This document shows positions 1-8,253 of a DNA stretch of 64,000 nucleotides, piece by piece. This DNA comes from Bradyrhizobium sp. 190. Lineage in GTDB: Bacteria; Pseudomonadota; Alphaproteobacteria; Rhizobiales; Xanthobacteraceae. The number at the start of each line of letters is the position of its first letter. Position 1 is the first letter of the stretch. The stretch lies in assembly GCF_023073415.1 (NCBI RefSeq), contig NZ_JADPJL010000068.1:186001-250000 (forward strand). The letters are read 5' to 3'. The translations under genes and the position numbers were made by a program. The notes beneath the pieces were generated by a model, which saw nothing but the letters and a program-made list of their open reading frames with translations, did not search any database and had not been told where the DNA came from.

Positions 1-66
1 GGCGAACTCGGAGAGCAGATTTGCTTGGGGCAGATTTGCTTGGGGTCGCACATCAGGTAACGACAT
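1..66 (-). CDS. Start of an unidentified gene (partial, runs off left edge)
   Basis: An ATG at 64-66 on the minus strand follows a strong Shine-Dalgarno, AAGGAG, seven bases upstream, and the frame stays open to the window edge. The 22 visible residues begin MSLPDVRPQANLPQANL. A perfect in-frame 15-bp tandem duplication gives the repeated QANLP. Too little is present to name the product. The start is credible because of the ribosome binding site and because it faces away from the carD terminator. Confidence 0.5.
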   Translation of the reverse strand, partial: MSLPDVRPQANLPQANLLSEFA

Positions 67-270
67 GGCGTTACTCCTTGGAGCCCCCGCAAGCCCCCGG
101 ATGAACGATGAATACCCGCCTTTTGGCGGCTCTTTGTAAGGCCAGATGCTGAGCGGTTATGGTTAACATGGGGTTAACCCGCTGGCGCTCATGTTGCCGC
201 AATGAGTTCGACCGTCTGGTGCAGAGAGAAGGGCAGCGGCGCGAGGACAGGAAACTAGCGCAACCCAAAC

Positions 271-300
271 AAAAAGCCCGGTCTCGCGACCGGGCTTTTA
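271..300 (-). terminator. Rho-independent terminator of carD
   Basis: An 8-bp GC-only stem (GCCCGGTC/GACCGGGC, 276-283 with 288-295) with a 4-nt loop is flanked by A5 on one side and T4 on the other. Read on the minus strand it forms a hairpin followed by TTTTTGTTT, about 20 bases after the carD stop. This is a canonical intrinsic terminator. Confidence 0.85.
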
Positions 301-320
301 TCTCAATCCGTCGAACCCTT

Positions 321-1112
321 TCAGGCGGCCTCATCCGCCACGGCAGCGTCGTCGCCGTCGGCTTCGACATCGGCCTCGTCGGCTTCGCCGTCAGCTTCGG
401 TCGTCTCAGCCTTGGCGCCGCGGCGCGGGCTCTTGGCGAGCTGGCTTTCGATTTCCTTGACCGCTTCGGTCTCCGTCGAATGCTGCACGACGGCGATTTC
501 GCGCGACAGCCGATCAAGCGCGGCTTCATAAAGCTGGCGCTCGCTGTAGGACTGCTCGGGCTGCGATTCCGAACGGTAGAGGTCGCGGACCACTTCGGCG
601 ATCGCGACGATGTCGCCCGAATTGATCTTGGCTTCGTATTCCTGCGCCCGGCGCGACCACATGGTCCGCTTGACGCGCGCACGGCCCTTAAGCGTCTCCA
701 GCGCCCTCTTGACCAGCGCCGGCTCGGACAGCTTGCGCATGCCGACATTGGCGACCTTGGCGGTCGGCACGCGGAGCGTCATCTTGTCCTTCATGAAATT
801 GATCACGAACAGCTCGAGCTTGGCGCCCGCGATCTCCTGCTCCTCGATGGCCAGGATCTGGCCGACGCCGTGGGCGGGATAGACCACGAATTCATTGGCC
901 TTGAAGCCCTGACGCTGGGTCACGACCTTCTTCGGCTCCTCGACGCGCGGCGCGGCGACGACCGGCTTGGCGGGAGCCTTCGGCGCAGCAACGGCGGCTT
1001 TCGGGGGCGCAGCCTTCACAGGGGTCTTCACGGGAGCCTTGGCAGCAACTTTCGACGCAGTGGTCTTCGAACCCGTCGCTTTCGCGGCAGTCTTGGCAGT
1101 CTTTTCTGGCAT
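321..1112 (-). CDS. carD: CarD/CdnL-family RNA polymerase-binding transcription regulator
   Basis: CarD/CdnL proteins bind the RNA polymerase beta subunit and stabilise open complexes, mainly at rRNA and growth-related promoters. The core starts about residue 75 (FVVYPAHGVGQI, the RNAP-interacting Tudor-like part) and is followed by the helical DNA-contacting part (MWSRRAQEYEAKINSGD). The N-terminal 70 residues are Lys/Ala/Pro repeats and the C-terminal 40 are acidic, so this protein of about 263 aa is longer than the usual 160-190 aa. The chosen ATG is preceded by AGAAG. The same frame stays open upstream with more Lys/Ala-rich coding-like sequence to a GTG at 1265, so a longer histone-H1-like start is possible. 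It ends just before a strong terminator. Confidence 0.85.
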   Translation of the reverse strand: MPEKTAKTAAKATGSKTTASKVAAKAPVKTPVKAAPPKAAVAAPKAPAKPVVAAPRVEEPKKVVTQRQGFKANEFVVYPAHGVGQILAIEEQEIAGAKLELFVINFMKDKMTLRVPTAKVANVGMRKLSEPALVKRALETLKGRARVKRTMWSRRAQEYEAKINSGDIVAIAEVVRDLYRSESQPEQSYSERQLYEAALDRLSREIAVVQHSTETEAVKEIESQLAKSPRRGAKAETTEADGEADEADVEADGDDAAVADEAA

Positions 1113-1527
1113 TGCGCTTCTTTTGTTCTTTGAGGACTTTGTGGCCGCAACCTTCCTGGCAGCCTTTACGGTCGCCTTGGCACGGCCTTTGGTTGCGCTG
1201 CGGCTGGCCGGAGCGGCTTTTTTCGTGGTCTTGGAAGCACTCTTTTTACGCGTTTTCTGTGACACAGCCTGCGCGCGGAACTGCCACGCCCCTGTTCGAT
1301 GTTTTACGGGAACCCACCGGGGCCACAAAGCTACGCATGGCCAGGATCGGCTTGTAATGTGCCCAATATAGCACATTTTCCGCAAAAATCAATGATTTAC
1401 GCCGAGTTCCGGTCCTTTACGGGGCCGGTTCCGCCATAAGTCCGCTAACAGGGTTAAATCCGCAACGCTGGTTCGGTTCAGATTGGGGCCGAAAACAGGC
1501 TCAAGGAGCCCTTAACTTATCCACAGC

Positions 1528-1866
1528 CTAGTCACCGGAGCCGGGCTCCTTGGAAAAATATTTCTCGAACTTGCCTTCCACACCCTCGAATTCTTTCGCG
1601 TCGGGCGGCATGTCCTTCTTCTGAGTGATGTTGGGCCAGCTCTTGGCGTACTCGGTGTTGACCTCGAGCCACTTCTCCAGGCCGGGCTCGGTGTCCGGCT
1701 TGATGGCGTCGGCGGGACATTCGGGTTCGCAGACGCCGCAGTCGATGCATTCGTCGGGATGGATGACCAGCATGTTCTCGCCCTCGTAGAAGCAGTCGAC
1801 GGGGCAGACTTCAACGCAGTCGGTATATTTGCATTTGATGCAGGCTTCAGTGACGACGTAAGTCAT
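1528..1866 (-). CDS. fdxA: Seven-iron ferredoxin FdxA
   Basis: A 112-residue low-potential electron carrier of the [3Fe-4S][4Fe-4S] type. The start MTYVVTEACIKCKYTDCVEV and the second motif CIDCGVCEPECP supply the cluster cysteines. The first motif has the CxxCxxxxCxxxCP form typical of FdxA proteins near 110 aa. The C-terminal 50-residue acidic extension is normal for the family. In-frame upstream ATGs exist, but homologues start at MTYVV. It lies downstream of the S4-protein gene and upstream of carD, all on the minus strand, an order found in many Hyphomicrobiales. Confidence 0.93.
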   Translation of the reverse strand: MTYVVTEACIKCKYTDCVEVCPVDCFYEGENMLVIHPDECIDCGVCEPECPADAIKPDTEPGLEKWLEVNTEYAKSWPNITQKKDMPPDAKEFEGVEGKFEKYFSKEPGSGD

Positions 1867-2002
1867 CCAGGGCTCCGAACAAGGCTCCGAGACGGATCTG
1901 TTTTCCGGGGTTTGCGTAGCGCATGCGGTGCGCTGCCGCAAGGGAAGCGGCGGGCCTCTGGCCGCCGATTTTCAGGCGTTCCCGCGAGCCCATTGCAGAT
2001 AG

Positions 2003-2272
2003 TTATTGTTTGCCGTTCTGCAAATCATCGTACAGCACGCGCGCCGCTGTCGCGTCGCCCCGCCGCTCGGAAAATCCCACCACCTTGAGGATGCGCACAT
2101 TGCGATCGAGCGCGATCGTCAGCACGTCGCCAACCTTCACCGCATGTCCCGGCGCCTTTTCGCGCACGCCGTTGATACGGACGTGACCGGCCTCGACGAG
2201 CGCGGCAGCGGAGGTGCGGGCCTTCACCACCCGCGCGTGCCACAGCCACTTATCGAGACGCTGCCGCTCCAA
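2003..2272 (-). CDS. S4-domain RNA-binding protein (HslR-like)
   Basis: An 89-residue protein that is almost entirely one S4 RNA-binding domain: RLDKWLWHARVVKARTSAA, then VEAGHVRINGVREKA and KVGDVLTIAL. The family includes HslR/Hsp15, which rescues stalled 50S subunits with attached peptidyl-tRNA; whether this short version does so is inference. The only suitable start is TTG at 2272, 12 bases after the helicase stop, so it is probably translated with the helicase gene upstream. No longer in-frame start exists without crossing into helicase codons. Confidence 0.85.
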   Translation of the reverse strand: MERQRLDKWLWHARVVKARTSAAALVEAGHVRINGVREKAPGHAVKVGDVLTIALDRNVRILKVVGFSERRGDATAARVLYDDLQNGKQ

Positions 2273-2284
2273 CTGTGCTCTCGA

Positions 2285-5200
2285 CTATTCCTTTCGGCCG
2301 GCGAGCTGCTCCTTCAGCGCCGCCAACTTGGCGAACGGCGAATTGGGATCGACGGGACGATCGCGCTCGCGCGGTGCCGCGCTGGTTGCCCATTGACGGT
2401 GCGAGGGGCCGCTATCGCGCTTGTCACGGCCGCCCTTGTCGCGTCCGCCGAAATCACGGCCGCCGCGCTCGCCCTTGTCGCGACCACCGCCCTTGTTTCG
2501 GTCGCCCTTGTTGCGATCGAACTTGTCGCGGCGGTTGTCGTTGTCGCGACCCTTGCCCTCAACGCGCTCGCGCGGCGGGCGATCCTGACGCGCCTCGGCA
2601 GGCGCTGCGCCCTCCGCGGCCGGTGTAGCGGCGGCGTTGGCCGGCGCGCCCTCGCGCGGCTTGCGGAACTCGTTGTTACGACGGCCGCGACGATGGCGCT
2701 GCTGCTCGCGCGGCGCCCCCTCGCCGCCTTCGCCGGCAGCGGCTGCCGGCGCGGCTTCCTGGGGACGGCCGTGATGACGCTGGCGGTTGCGGTCATGATG
2801 CGGACGGCGCTCGTCGGAACGGCCGCCGGGCCGCCAGACTTCGACGAGTTGCGGCTCAACCGGCGTCTCGGGTTTTGTCTCTGCGCTGGCTGCTTCAGCG
2901 GGAACGGCTTCCGCAGCAGCGCCTTCAGCAGGCGCTTCGCTCGCGGTTGCGGGCTCGGCCGCAGCTTCGGCGGCGCTGATCGTCGGCTCCGCCTCCTGTT
3001 CCGGAGGCGCATCCGCGATCGCGGCTTCCGCCGGCGTGGTCTCGACGGGCTCGGGTGCGGCCTCGACCGGCACCGCAGGCTCTTCGCTCACGAAGGGTAC
3101 CGGCGTGACGTTGGGCAGCAGCGATGCCGACGGCGCGGGATCGCCGGAGATCGGCAATTCAGCCGCGACTTCTTCCGCCGGCGTCTCTGCCGTTATCTCC
3201 GCCGGCGTCTCTGATGTTGCCTCGGCACTCGCCTCGACCGGCGGCGTTTCAGCGGCGACGGTCTCGACAACGACCTCAGGCGCGGGCTTCGGCGGCAATG
3301 GCGCACGGCGGTCCATGCGATAGCCGAGCGCGCGCAGGATCGAGGCAAAGTCCTCGCCGGCAGATCCTGTCAGCGAGGTCATCGCCTGCGTCACCACAAA
3401 ACCGCGGCCATCGAACGCGCCGGTCGGCTTTTCGCCGGGCGAACTCTCGCGCCACGCCAGCGCGGGACGAATGAGATCGGCGAGCCGCTCCAGGATATCG
3501 ACACGCACCGCGCGCTCGCCGCACTGGCGATAGCCGAGCACGCGATAGGCGTCGCGATGCAGCGCCTTGTCGACCGGGAACGAGGTGCGGCCCGAGCTCG
3601 CCAGATGCTGCGCGCCCGACAGCGCAGACATGTCGACATTGTCCTGCTTCTCGGCCCACAACAGCGAAGCCAGCGCGCGCGCAGCGGGCTTCAGGAGCCC
3701 GGGGAAATAGATGTGATAGGCGCCGAACCGCACGCCGTATTTGCGCAGCGTGGCGCGCGAGGCCTGGTCGAGATCCTTCATCTCGGCGGAAATTTTTGCG
3801 CGCTCCAGCACGCCGAGCGCCTCGACCAATTGGAACGCGATGCCGCGCCCGATGCCGGTGATGTCCTCGGCCTTCGACAGCCCGAACAGCGGGCCGAGCA
3901 GCTTTTCGATATGCGTCTTCAGCCAGAGATCGAGCCGCGCCTGCACGGCCTCGCGCGGCGCGCCGGAGAGACGATCGTCGGCAATGATGCGCAAGCGCGG
4001 ATGCAGCGCGTCGTCGGCCGCAACGAGTTTTGCGACCGCATCGCCGGTCCAGCGGATGGTGCCGTCGGACGTCAGCACGAACTGGTCGTCGGGCGCAGCG
4101 GCAAGCTTCGTGGCGCGCGCGTCGATCTCGCTGGCGAGCACCTGCTGGGCGGCCGCCTGCAACGCCTTGGCGTCCGAGCCGGCTTCCGCCGCATCGGGTG
4201 CAAAGGTAAATCCATCGAGCCGGCCGATCGCGTGGCCTTCCACAATCACTTCGCCGGTCTTGCCAATTTCCGTATTCAAAACACTGTTCTCCCGCAGGCG
4301 GCGCATCAATACACTGGTCCGCCGGTCAACGAAACGCTCCGTAAGGCGTTCATGCAGCGCATCGGATAATTTATTTTCGACCTCCCGGGCGATCCCCTGC
4401 CAGTGGTCGGGGTCGGACAGCCAGTCCGGGCGGTTGGCGACGAAGGTCCAGGTGCGGATTTGCGCGATCCGGCCCGACAGCGTGTCGATATCGCCGGTCA
4501 CGCGGTCGGCCTGGTCAACCTGGGCTCCGAACCATGCGTCAGGGATCCGGCCCTTTTTCATCAGGAATGCATAAAGCGTGGTCACGAGCTCGGCGTGGGC
4601 AGCCGGCGCGATCTTGCGGTAATCCGGGATCTGGCAGGCGTCCCACAGCCGTTCCACGGCGGCCGCGCCGTGGGCCATGTCCCTCACCTCGCCGTCGCGC
4701 GCCGCATGATCGAGCACGCGCAAATCTTCGGCAATCGGCGCGCGGGTCAAGGCCTCATGCCCCGGCGAGAGCGCCAGCGACACCTGAAGCGCGCCGAGCG
4801 AGGCAAAGTCCAGTTTCGAATTCCGCCACTGCAGCATTTTGACGCTGTCGAACGTGTGGTTCTGCAGCGCGTTCACCAGCTCCGGCTCGAACGGCCCGCA
4901 GCGCCCCGTGGTGCCGAAGGTGCCGTTGCGGGTGGCGCGTCCGGCACGACCCGCGATCTGCGCGAACTCGGACGGATTGAGCCTTCGGAACTGATAGCCG
5001 TCGTATTTGCGGTCGGAGGCGAAAGCCACATGATCCACGTCGAGGTTCAGCCCCATGCCGACGGCGTCGGTGGCGACGAGATAATCGACGTCGCCGTTCT
5101 GGAACATCGCGACCTGCGCATTGCGTGTGCGTGGGCTTAGCGAGCCCAATACAACAGCAGCGCCGCCATGCTGCCGGCGGATCAGTTCGGCGATCGCGTA

Positions 5201-5761
5201 GACTTCATCCGCCGAGAACGCGACGATCGCGGTGCGCCGCGGCTGGCGCGTGATCTTGCGGTCGCCGGCGAATTCAAGCTGCGACAGCCGCGGCCGCGTG
5301 ATGATGGACGCGCCGGGCAATAGCCGCTCGATGATCGGGCGCATGGTGGCGGCACCGAGCAGCAGCGTCTCGTCGCGGCCGCGGCGATGCAGGATACGGT
5401 CGGTGAAGACATGCCCGCGTTCGAGATCGGCCGCGATCTGGATTTCATCGACAGCGAGAAACGACACGTCGAGATCCCGCGGCATCGCTTCCACAGTGGA
5501 GACCCAATAGCGCGGATTCTTCGGCTTGATCTTCTCTTCGCCTGTGATCAGCGCAACGCTCTCGGCACCCGCCCGATCCGCGATCTTGTTGTAGACCTCG
5601 CGCGCGAGCAGCCGCAGCGGCAGGCCGATCACGCCGGATGAATGCGCCAGCATCCGCTCGATGGCCAGATGCGTCTTGCCGGTGTTGGTCGGCCCGAGCA
5701 CGGCGGTGACGCCGGCGCCGGGCGCGCGATCATTCGCGAACGTGGAAGGTGAGAAAGCCAT
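2285..5761 (-). CDS. SUV3-like DEAD/DEAH-box helicase with long disordered tail
   Basis: An ATP-dependent RNA or DNA helicase of the alphaproteobacterial SUV3/MgpS-like type. Walker A GPTNTGKT lies near residue 22, the DEIQ Walker B box near 107, and the helicase-C motif QIAGRAGRATRNGTFGTT near 290. A conserved alpha-helical region follows to about residue 820. The last 330 residues are low-complexity: Ala/Glu/Pro-rich, then an Arg/Gly/Asp/Lys-rich segment (GGRDKGERGGRDFGGRDKG) resembling RGG RNA-binding tails. At 1,158 aa it is long even for the family. ATG 5761 is chosen over the 23-residue-longer start because that extension reads through an intergenic repeat. The C-terminus and the S4 gene lie 12 bases apart. 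Confidence 0.88.
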   Translation of the reverse strand: MAFSPSTFANDRAPGAGVTAVLGPTNTGKTHLAIERMLAHSSGVIGLPLRLLAREVYNKIADRAGAESVALITGEEKIKPKNPRYWVSTVEAMPRDLDVSFLAVDEIQIAADLERGHVFTDRILHRRGRDETLLLGAATMRPIIERLLPGASIITRPRLSQLEFAGDRKITRQPRRTAIVAFSADEVYAIAELIRRQHGGAAVVLGSLSPRTRNAQVAMFQNGDVDYLVATDAVGMGLNLDVDHVAFASDRKYDGYQFRRLNPSEFAQIAGRAGRATRNGTFGTTGRCGPFEPELVNALQNHTFDSVKMLQWRNSKLDFASLGALQVSLALSPGHEALTRAPIAEDLRVLDHAARDGEVRDMAHGAAAVERLWDACQIPDYRKIAPAAHAELVTTLYAFLMKKGRIPDAWFGAQVDQADRVTGDIDTLSGRIAQIRTWTFVANRPDWLSDPDHWQGIAREVENKLSDALHERLTERFVDRRTSVLMRRLRENSVLNTEIGKTGEVIVEGHAIGRLDGFTFAPDAAEAGSDAKALQAAAQQVLASEIDARATKLAAAPDDQFVLTSDGTIRWTGDAVAKLVAADDALHPRLRIIADDRLSGAPREAVQARLDLWLKTHIEKLLGPLFGLSKAEDITGIGRGIAFQLVEALGVLERAKISAEMKDLDQASRATLRKYGVRFGAYHIYFPGLLKPAARALASLLWAEKQDNVDMSALSGAQHLASSGRTSFPVDKALHRDAYRVLGYRQCGERAVRVDILERLADLIRPALAWRESSPGEKPTGAFDGRGFVVTQAMTSLTGSAGEDFASILRALGYRMDRRAPLPPKPAPEVVVETVAAETPPVEASAEATSETPAEITAETPAEEVAAELPISGDPAPSASLLPNVTPVPFVSEEPAVPVEAAPEPVETTPAEAAIADAPPEQEAEPTISAAEAAAEPATASEAPAEGAAAEAVPAEAASAETKPETPVEPQLVEVWRPGGRSDERRPHHDRNRQRHHGRPQEAAPAAAAGEGGEGAPREQQRHRRGRRNNEFRKPREGAPANAAATPAAEGAAPAEARQDRPPRERVEGKGRDNDNRRDKFDRNKGDRNKGGGRDKGERGGRDFGGRDKGGRDKRDSGPSHRQWATSAAPRERDRPVDPNSPFAKLAALKEQLAGRKE

Positions 5762-5790
5762 GTGTTGCAGGTGTTTCTTTAGGTGCCGGT

Positions 5791-5908
5791 CGTCATTGCG
5801 AGCGAAGCGAAGCAATCCATGGCGCCGCACGTGGAGATATGGATTGCTTCCGCCTTCGCTCTGCGAGCTACGGCGGACAAGTCGTCGCTTACGCTCCTCG
5901 CAATGACG
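5791..5908. repeat. Palindromic intergenic repeat (family G)
   Basis: Terminal inverted arms CGTCATTGCGAG and CTCGCAATGACG enclose about 95 bases with further internal pairing (AGCGAAGCAATCCAT against ATGGATTGCTTCC). No coding potential is visible. It lies just upstream of the helicase start, so it may sit in the leader of that gene. Confidence 0.75.
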
Positions 5909-6206
5909 GGGAAACTCAGAACTTCGTCGTTTGGCACCATCTTCCGCCGATTCTGTTTCATTCTGCGACGGCGATGCGGTCGCGGCTTAAGCTCTGGAAC
6001 GAGTCTGGAACGAAACGCGCCCGAATCGCTGACTCTTCCCGAAACCCGATACGTTCACCGCAACATCTCGCGCTGACACGCCCGGGGCGGCACTAGATCA
6101 AGTTTGTGACGGCTCCACAAGCGACGGTTTGGCGGTGAAATCCTTAAGGCCCCGAGTCGAATCAGAACGAGGTAAGAGTCAACTGAATTCCGTAAAGCCT
6201 CTCGCC
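5909..6206. other. Gene-free stretch upstream of the helicase
   Basis: About 300 bases between two palindromic repeats. No convincing open frame was seen. The stretch presumably contains the helicase promoter, but no clear -35/-10 pair stood out. Confidence 0.5.
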
Positions 6207-6328
6207 GTCGTCCCTGCGAACGCAGGGACCCATAACCACAGGCGTTCATTGTTTGGCACCGGCAGCAACTCCGAGTCCCTTAGTCCGCACGGCCGCGGCG
6301 TATGGGTCCCTGCTTTCGCAGGGACGAC
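6207..6328. repeat. Palindromic repeat, family A (copy 1)
   Basis: Left arm GTCGTCCCTGCGAACGCAGG and right arm CCTGCTTTCGCAGGGACGAC face each other over about 120 bases. Each arm is itself a small hairpin (CCCTGCG/CGCAGGG), and both carry the internal motif GGGACCCATA or TATGGGTCCC. Seven copies lie in this window, all intergenic. No transposase is linked, so it behaves like a REP/REPIN or MITE-type element. Confidence 0.85.
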
Positions 6329-6360
6329 CGCGGTGCGTGGATCACGAGCGCGCCCGACCC

Positions 6361-7251
6361 CTACTGCGTCTTCGCCACCCTCGGCGGCGCTGCGGTCGTG
6401 ACAAACGACGTCGCTTCCAGCATCGCCGGGCCGAACGGCGTCGGGATGGTCATGCGGAACGGAATCAGGATGCGGGTTCCCGCGATCGGCACGAACGCGA
6501 TCTCGATGCGGCGTTCGGTGGCGAGATATTTGATCACGGGGCGATCGGGGATGTAGCCCGCGATCGGGGTGAAATAGATCGCGCAGACCAGCGCCGGCCC
6601 GTGATAGCCCTTCTCGGCCTTCACCGTTTCCATGCGCTTGTAATCGAGCTTGAGGTCGTAGCGCATGCGCCCGTCGAAGATCCCCGTGCCGGTGCGGCAG
6701 GAATCCGGCGACAGCACCTCGCCATTGCCGGGCACGCGCAGCATCGAGCCGGTCATGGGATCGAGCACGCCCTTGCGGTGCGCGTCGGTGACGACGATAC
6801 GGTCCTGATCGACCGGCGGCGCCGGTTCGATCGAAAAATCCTTCACCCCGCCATTGGCCAGCACCATGCGGATGGTTTCGGACTTCTTCTGCGTGGTGGT
6901 GGTCGCGGTATAGGCATTCGCCACCAGCGCGCCGCCCACGACGCGCCCCTGGCTGGCGCCGGAACCCGTGCCGCCGGAAAACGCCTTCAACAGGCCCGCG
7001 GTGCCGCCCTGGGCGGAGGCCGAAAACGTGTCGTCGCCGATTTCGATGGTCCAGCTACCCTTGCCGACCGGGATGCCCGCCAGCGTCGCCTCGTATTGCG
7101 CATCGAGCCGGCCCTGCGCGAACGCCGCCTGCGGCGCCAGCGCTGCGAACGCCAGGGCGTACAGGCTGAAACCGAGCCTCGAGAGGGGCGAAACGGCGCG
7201 TTTTGCGGTCACGAATGGATTGTCCCGGGATCGGCGCGAGCTGATGTTCAT
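6361..7251 (-). CDS. DUF3108 domain-containing exported protein
   Basis: A protein of about 296 aa with an N-terminal signal peptide (LGFSLYALAFAALAPQAAFA followed by Q) and a DUF3108 beta-rich domain from about residue 45 (LDAQYEATLAGIPVGKGSW). Function is unknown; periplasmic or outer-membrane-associated beta-barrel-like folds are proposed for the family. A cluster of Lys/Tyr near YDLKLDYKRMETVK and the closing FGPAMLEATSFV agree with family members. The start is uncertain: ATGs at 7263 and 7251 both lack a strong ribosome binding site. It is divergent from rpmB, an arrangement common in Hyphomicrobiales. Confidence 0.75.
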   Translation of the reverse strand: MNISSRRSRDNPFVTAKRAVSPLSRLGFSLYALAFAALAPQAAFAQGRLDAQYEATLAGIPVGKGSWTIEIGDDTFSASAQGGTAGLLKAFSGGTGSGASQGRVVGGALVANAYTATTTTQKKSETIRMVLANGGVKDFSIEPAPPVDQDRIVVTDAHRKGVLDPMTGSMLRVPGNGEVLSPDSCRTGTGIFDGRMRYDLKLDYKRMETVKAEKGYHGPALVCAIYFTPIAGYIPDRPVIKYLATERRIEIAFVPIAGTRILIPFRMTIPTPFGPAMLEATSFVTTAAPPRVAKTQ

Positions 7252-7583
7252 GTAAGCAGACATATCCGGCAAACAACGCGCAGCTTTCGCGAAAAACCAC
7301 GCCTTACAATCAGGCCTCGCATCGCCGCCCGCCTCTTTGCGGAAGGCCAAGGCCTACCCCTTAACGAAAGCCATGGTGTCGGCGGGGATTGCGCCCTTTA
7401 TATGATGCCTTAAGTGGCTGGAACCCCTTACAAACCGGCCCAATTCCGCGGTCCGGACACCAGCGTTTTCGAGCGAAGCCTGCCCGGACCTGGCGCCTGG
7501 GCGATCTTTCGGTTCGCGAGAAGAAAACGCGTCAAAACAAGGGGCTCGGGGCTCAGAATGGGGCGCCACACCGCCCAAAAACC
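7252..7583. other. Divergent promoter region between the DUF3108 gene and rpmB
   Basis: Roughly 330 bases with no supported gene. The right end carries the rpmB promoter. No obvious promoter for the leftward gene was recognised. Short open frames here have poor codon use and no ribosome binding sites. Confidence 0.5.
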
Positions 7584-7612
7584 TTGACGGTTCGGCCGTC
7601 TCCCCCTATACG
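7584..7612 (+). promoter_or_regulatory. Sigma-70-type promoter for rpmB
   Basis: TTGACG (-35, 7584-7589), a 17-base spacer and TATACG (-10, 7607-7612) match the housekeeping consensus closely. The predicted transcript starts about 80 bases before the rpmB ATG. Confidence 0.7.
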
Positions 7613-7702
7613 ACCGCAGTTCCTGGAAATGGACGCGATTTTGGACCCCCGCGCAGCCGCGAGATGCGCTTGCCTATGGCGGGGATGGAAGAGGATTTTG
7701 CA

Positions 7703-8011
7703 ATGTCCCGGCGCTGCGAACTGACGGCCAAGGGCCCCCAGACGGGCCACAAGGTGAGCCACTCGAACATCAAGACCAAGCGGCGCTTCCTGCCGAACCT
7801 GGTCAACGTCACCTTCATCTCGGACGCACTCGCCCGCAACGTGCGCCTGCGCGTCTCGACCAATGCGCTCAAGAGCGTCGACCACAATGGCGGCCTCGAC
7901 AAGTATTTGTTGAAGGCCAAGGCCGACGTGCTCTCGCCCCGCGCGCTGGATCTCAAGCGCGCGATCGAGAAGAAGGTCGGCAAGCCGGTGTTCGTGAAGA
8001 AGGCGAGCTGA
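7703..8011 (+). CDS. rpmB: 50S ribosomal protein L28
   Basis: A 102-residue large-subunit ribosomal protein. The start MSRRCELTAKGPQTGHKVSH and SNIKTKRRFLPNLVNV are the L28 signatures. The C-terminal extension (VGKPVFVKKAS) is typical of alphaproteobacterial L28, longer than the 78-aa E. coli protein. GGAAGAGG lies nine bases upstream of the ATG. It is a single-gene unit, with a strong promoter upstream and an intrinsic terminator 40 bases downstream. Confidence 0.96.
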   Translation: MSRRCELTAKGPQTGHKVSHSNIKTKRRFLPNLVNVTFISDALARNVRLRVSTNALKSVDHNGGLDKYLLKAKADVLSPRALDLKRAIEKKVGKPVFVKKAS

Positions 8012-8048
8012 GCTTTAGCTGCACAAAATCGGCGGATCGGAGTTTGAA

Positions 8049-8082
8049 GCGGCCGGGTCGAAAGACCCGGCCGCTTTTGTTT
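8049..8082 (+). terminator. Rho-independent terminator of rpmB
   Basis: An 11-bp perfect stem GCGGCCGGGTC/GACCCGGCCGC (8049-8059 with 8064-8074), a GAAA tetraloop and the tail TTTTGTTT. This is a textbook intrinsic terminator. Confidence 0.92.
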
Positions 8083-8253
8083 ACGCACACGCCTCACCCA
8101 CTCTCCGTCATGGCCGGGCTTGACCCGGCCATCCACGTCTTCCTTGCCTTGAGCGCACACCGTATTTCCACGGTGAGGACACACGCGTATTCACCCTTGC
8201 CCACTCCCTTTGGTTGCGATTGTATCGCTGACGGGTCTGGGGGGCTCATTGTC

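Noticed and set aside
2006..3214. A 402-codon plus-strand open frame opposite the helicase tail
   Set aside because: Mirror of the low-complexity helicase C-terminus; its apparent hydrophobic stretches come from antisense Arg/Gly/Ala codons.
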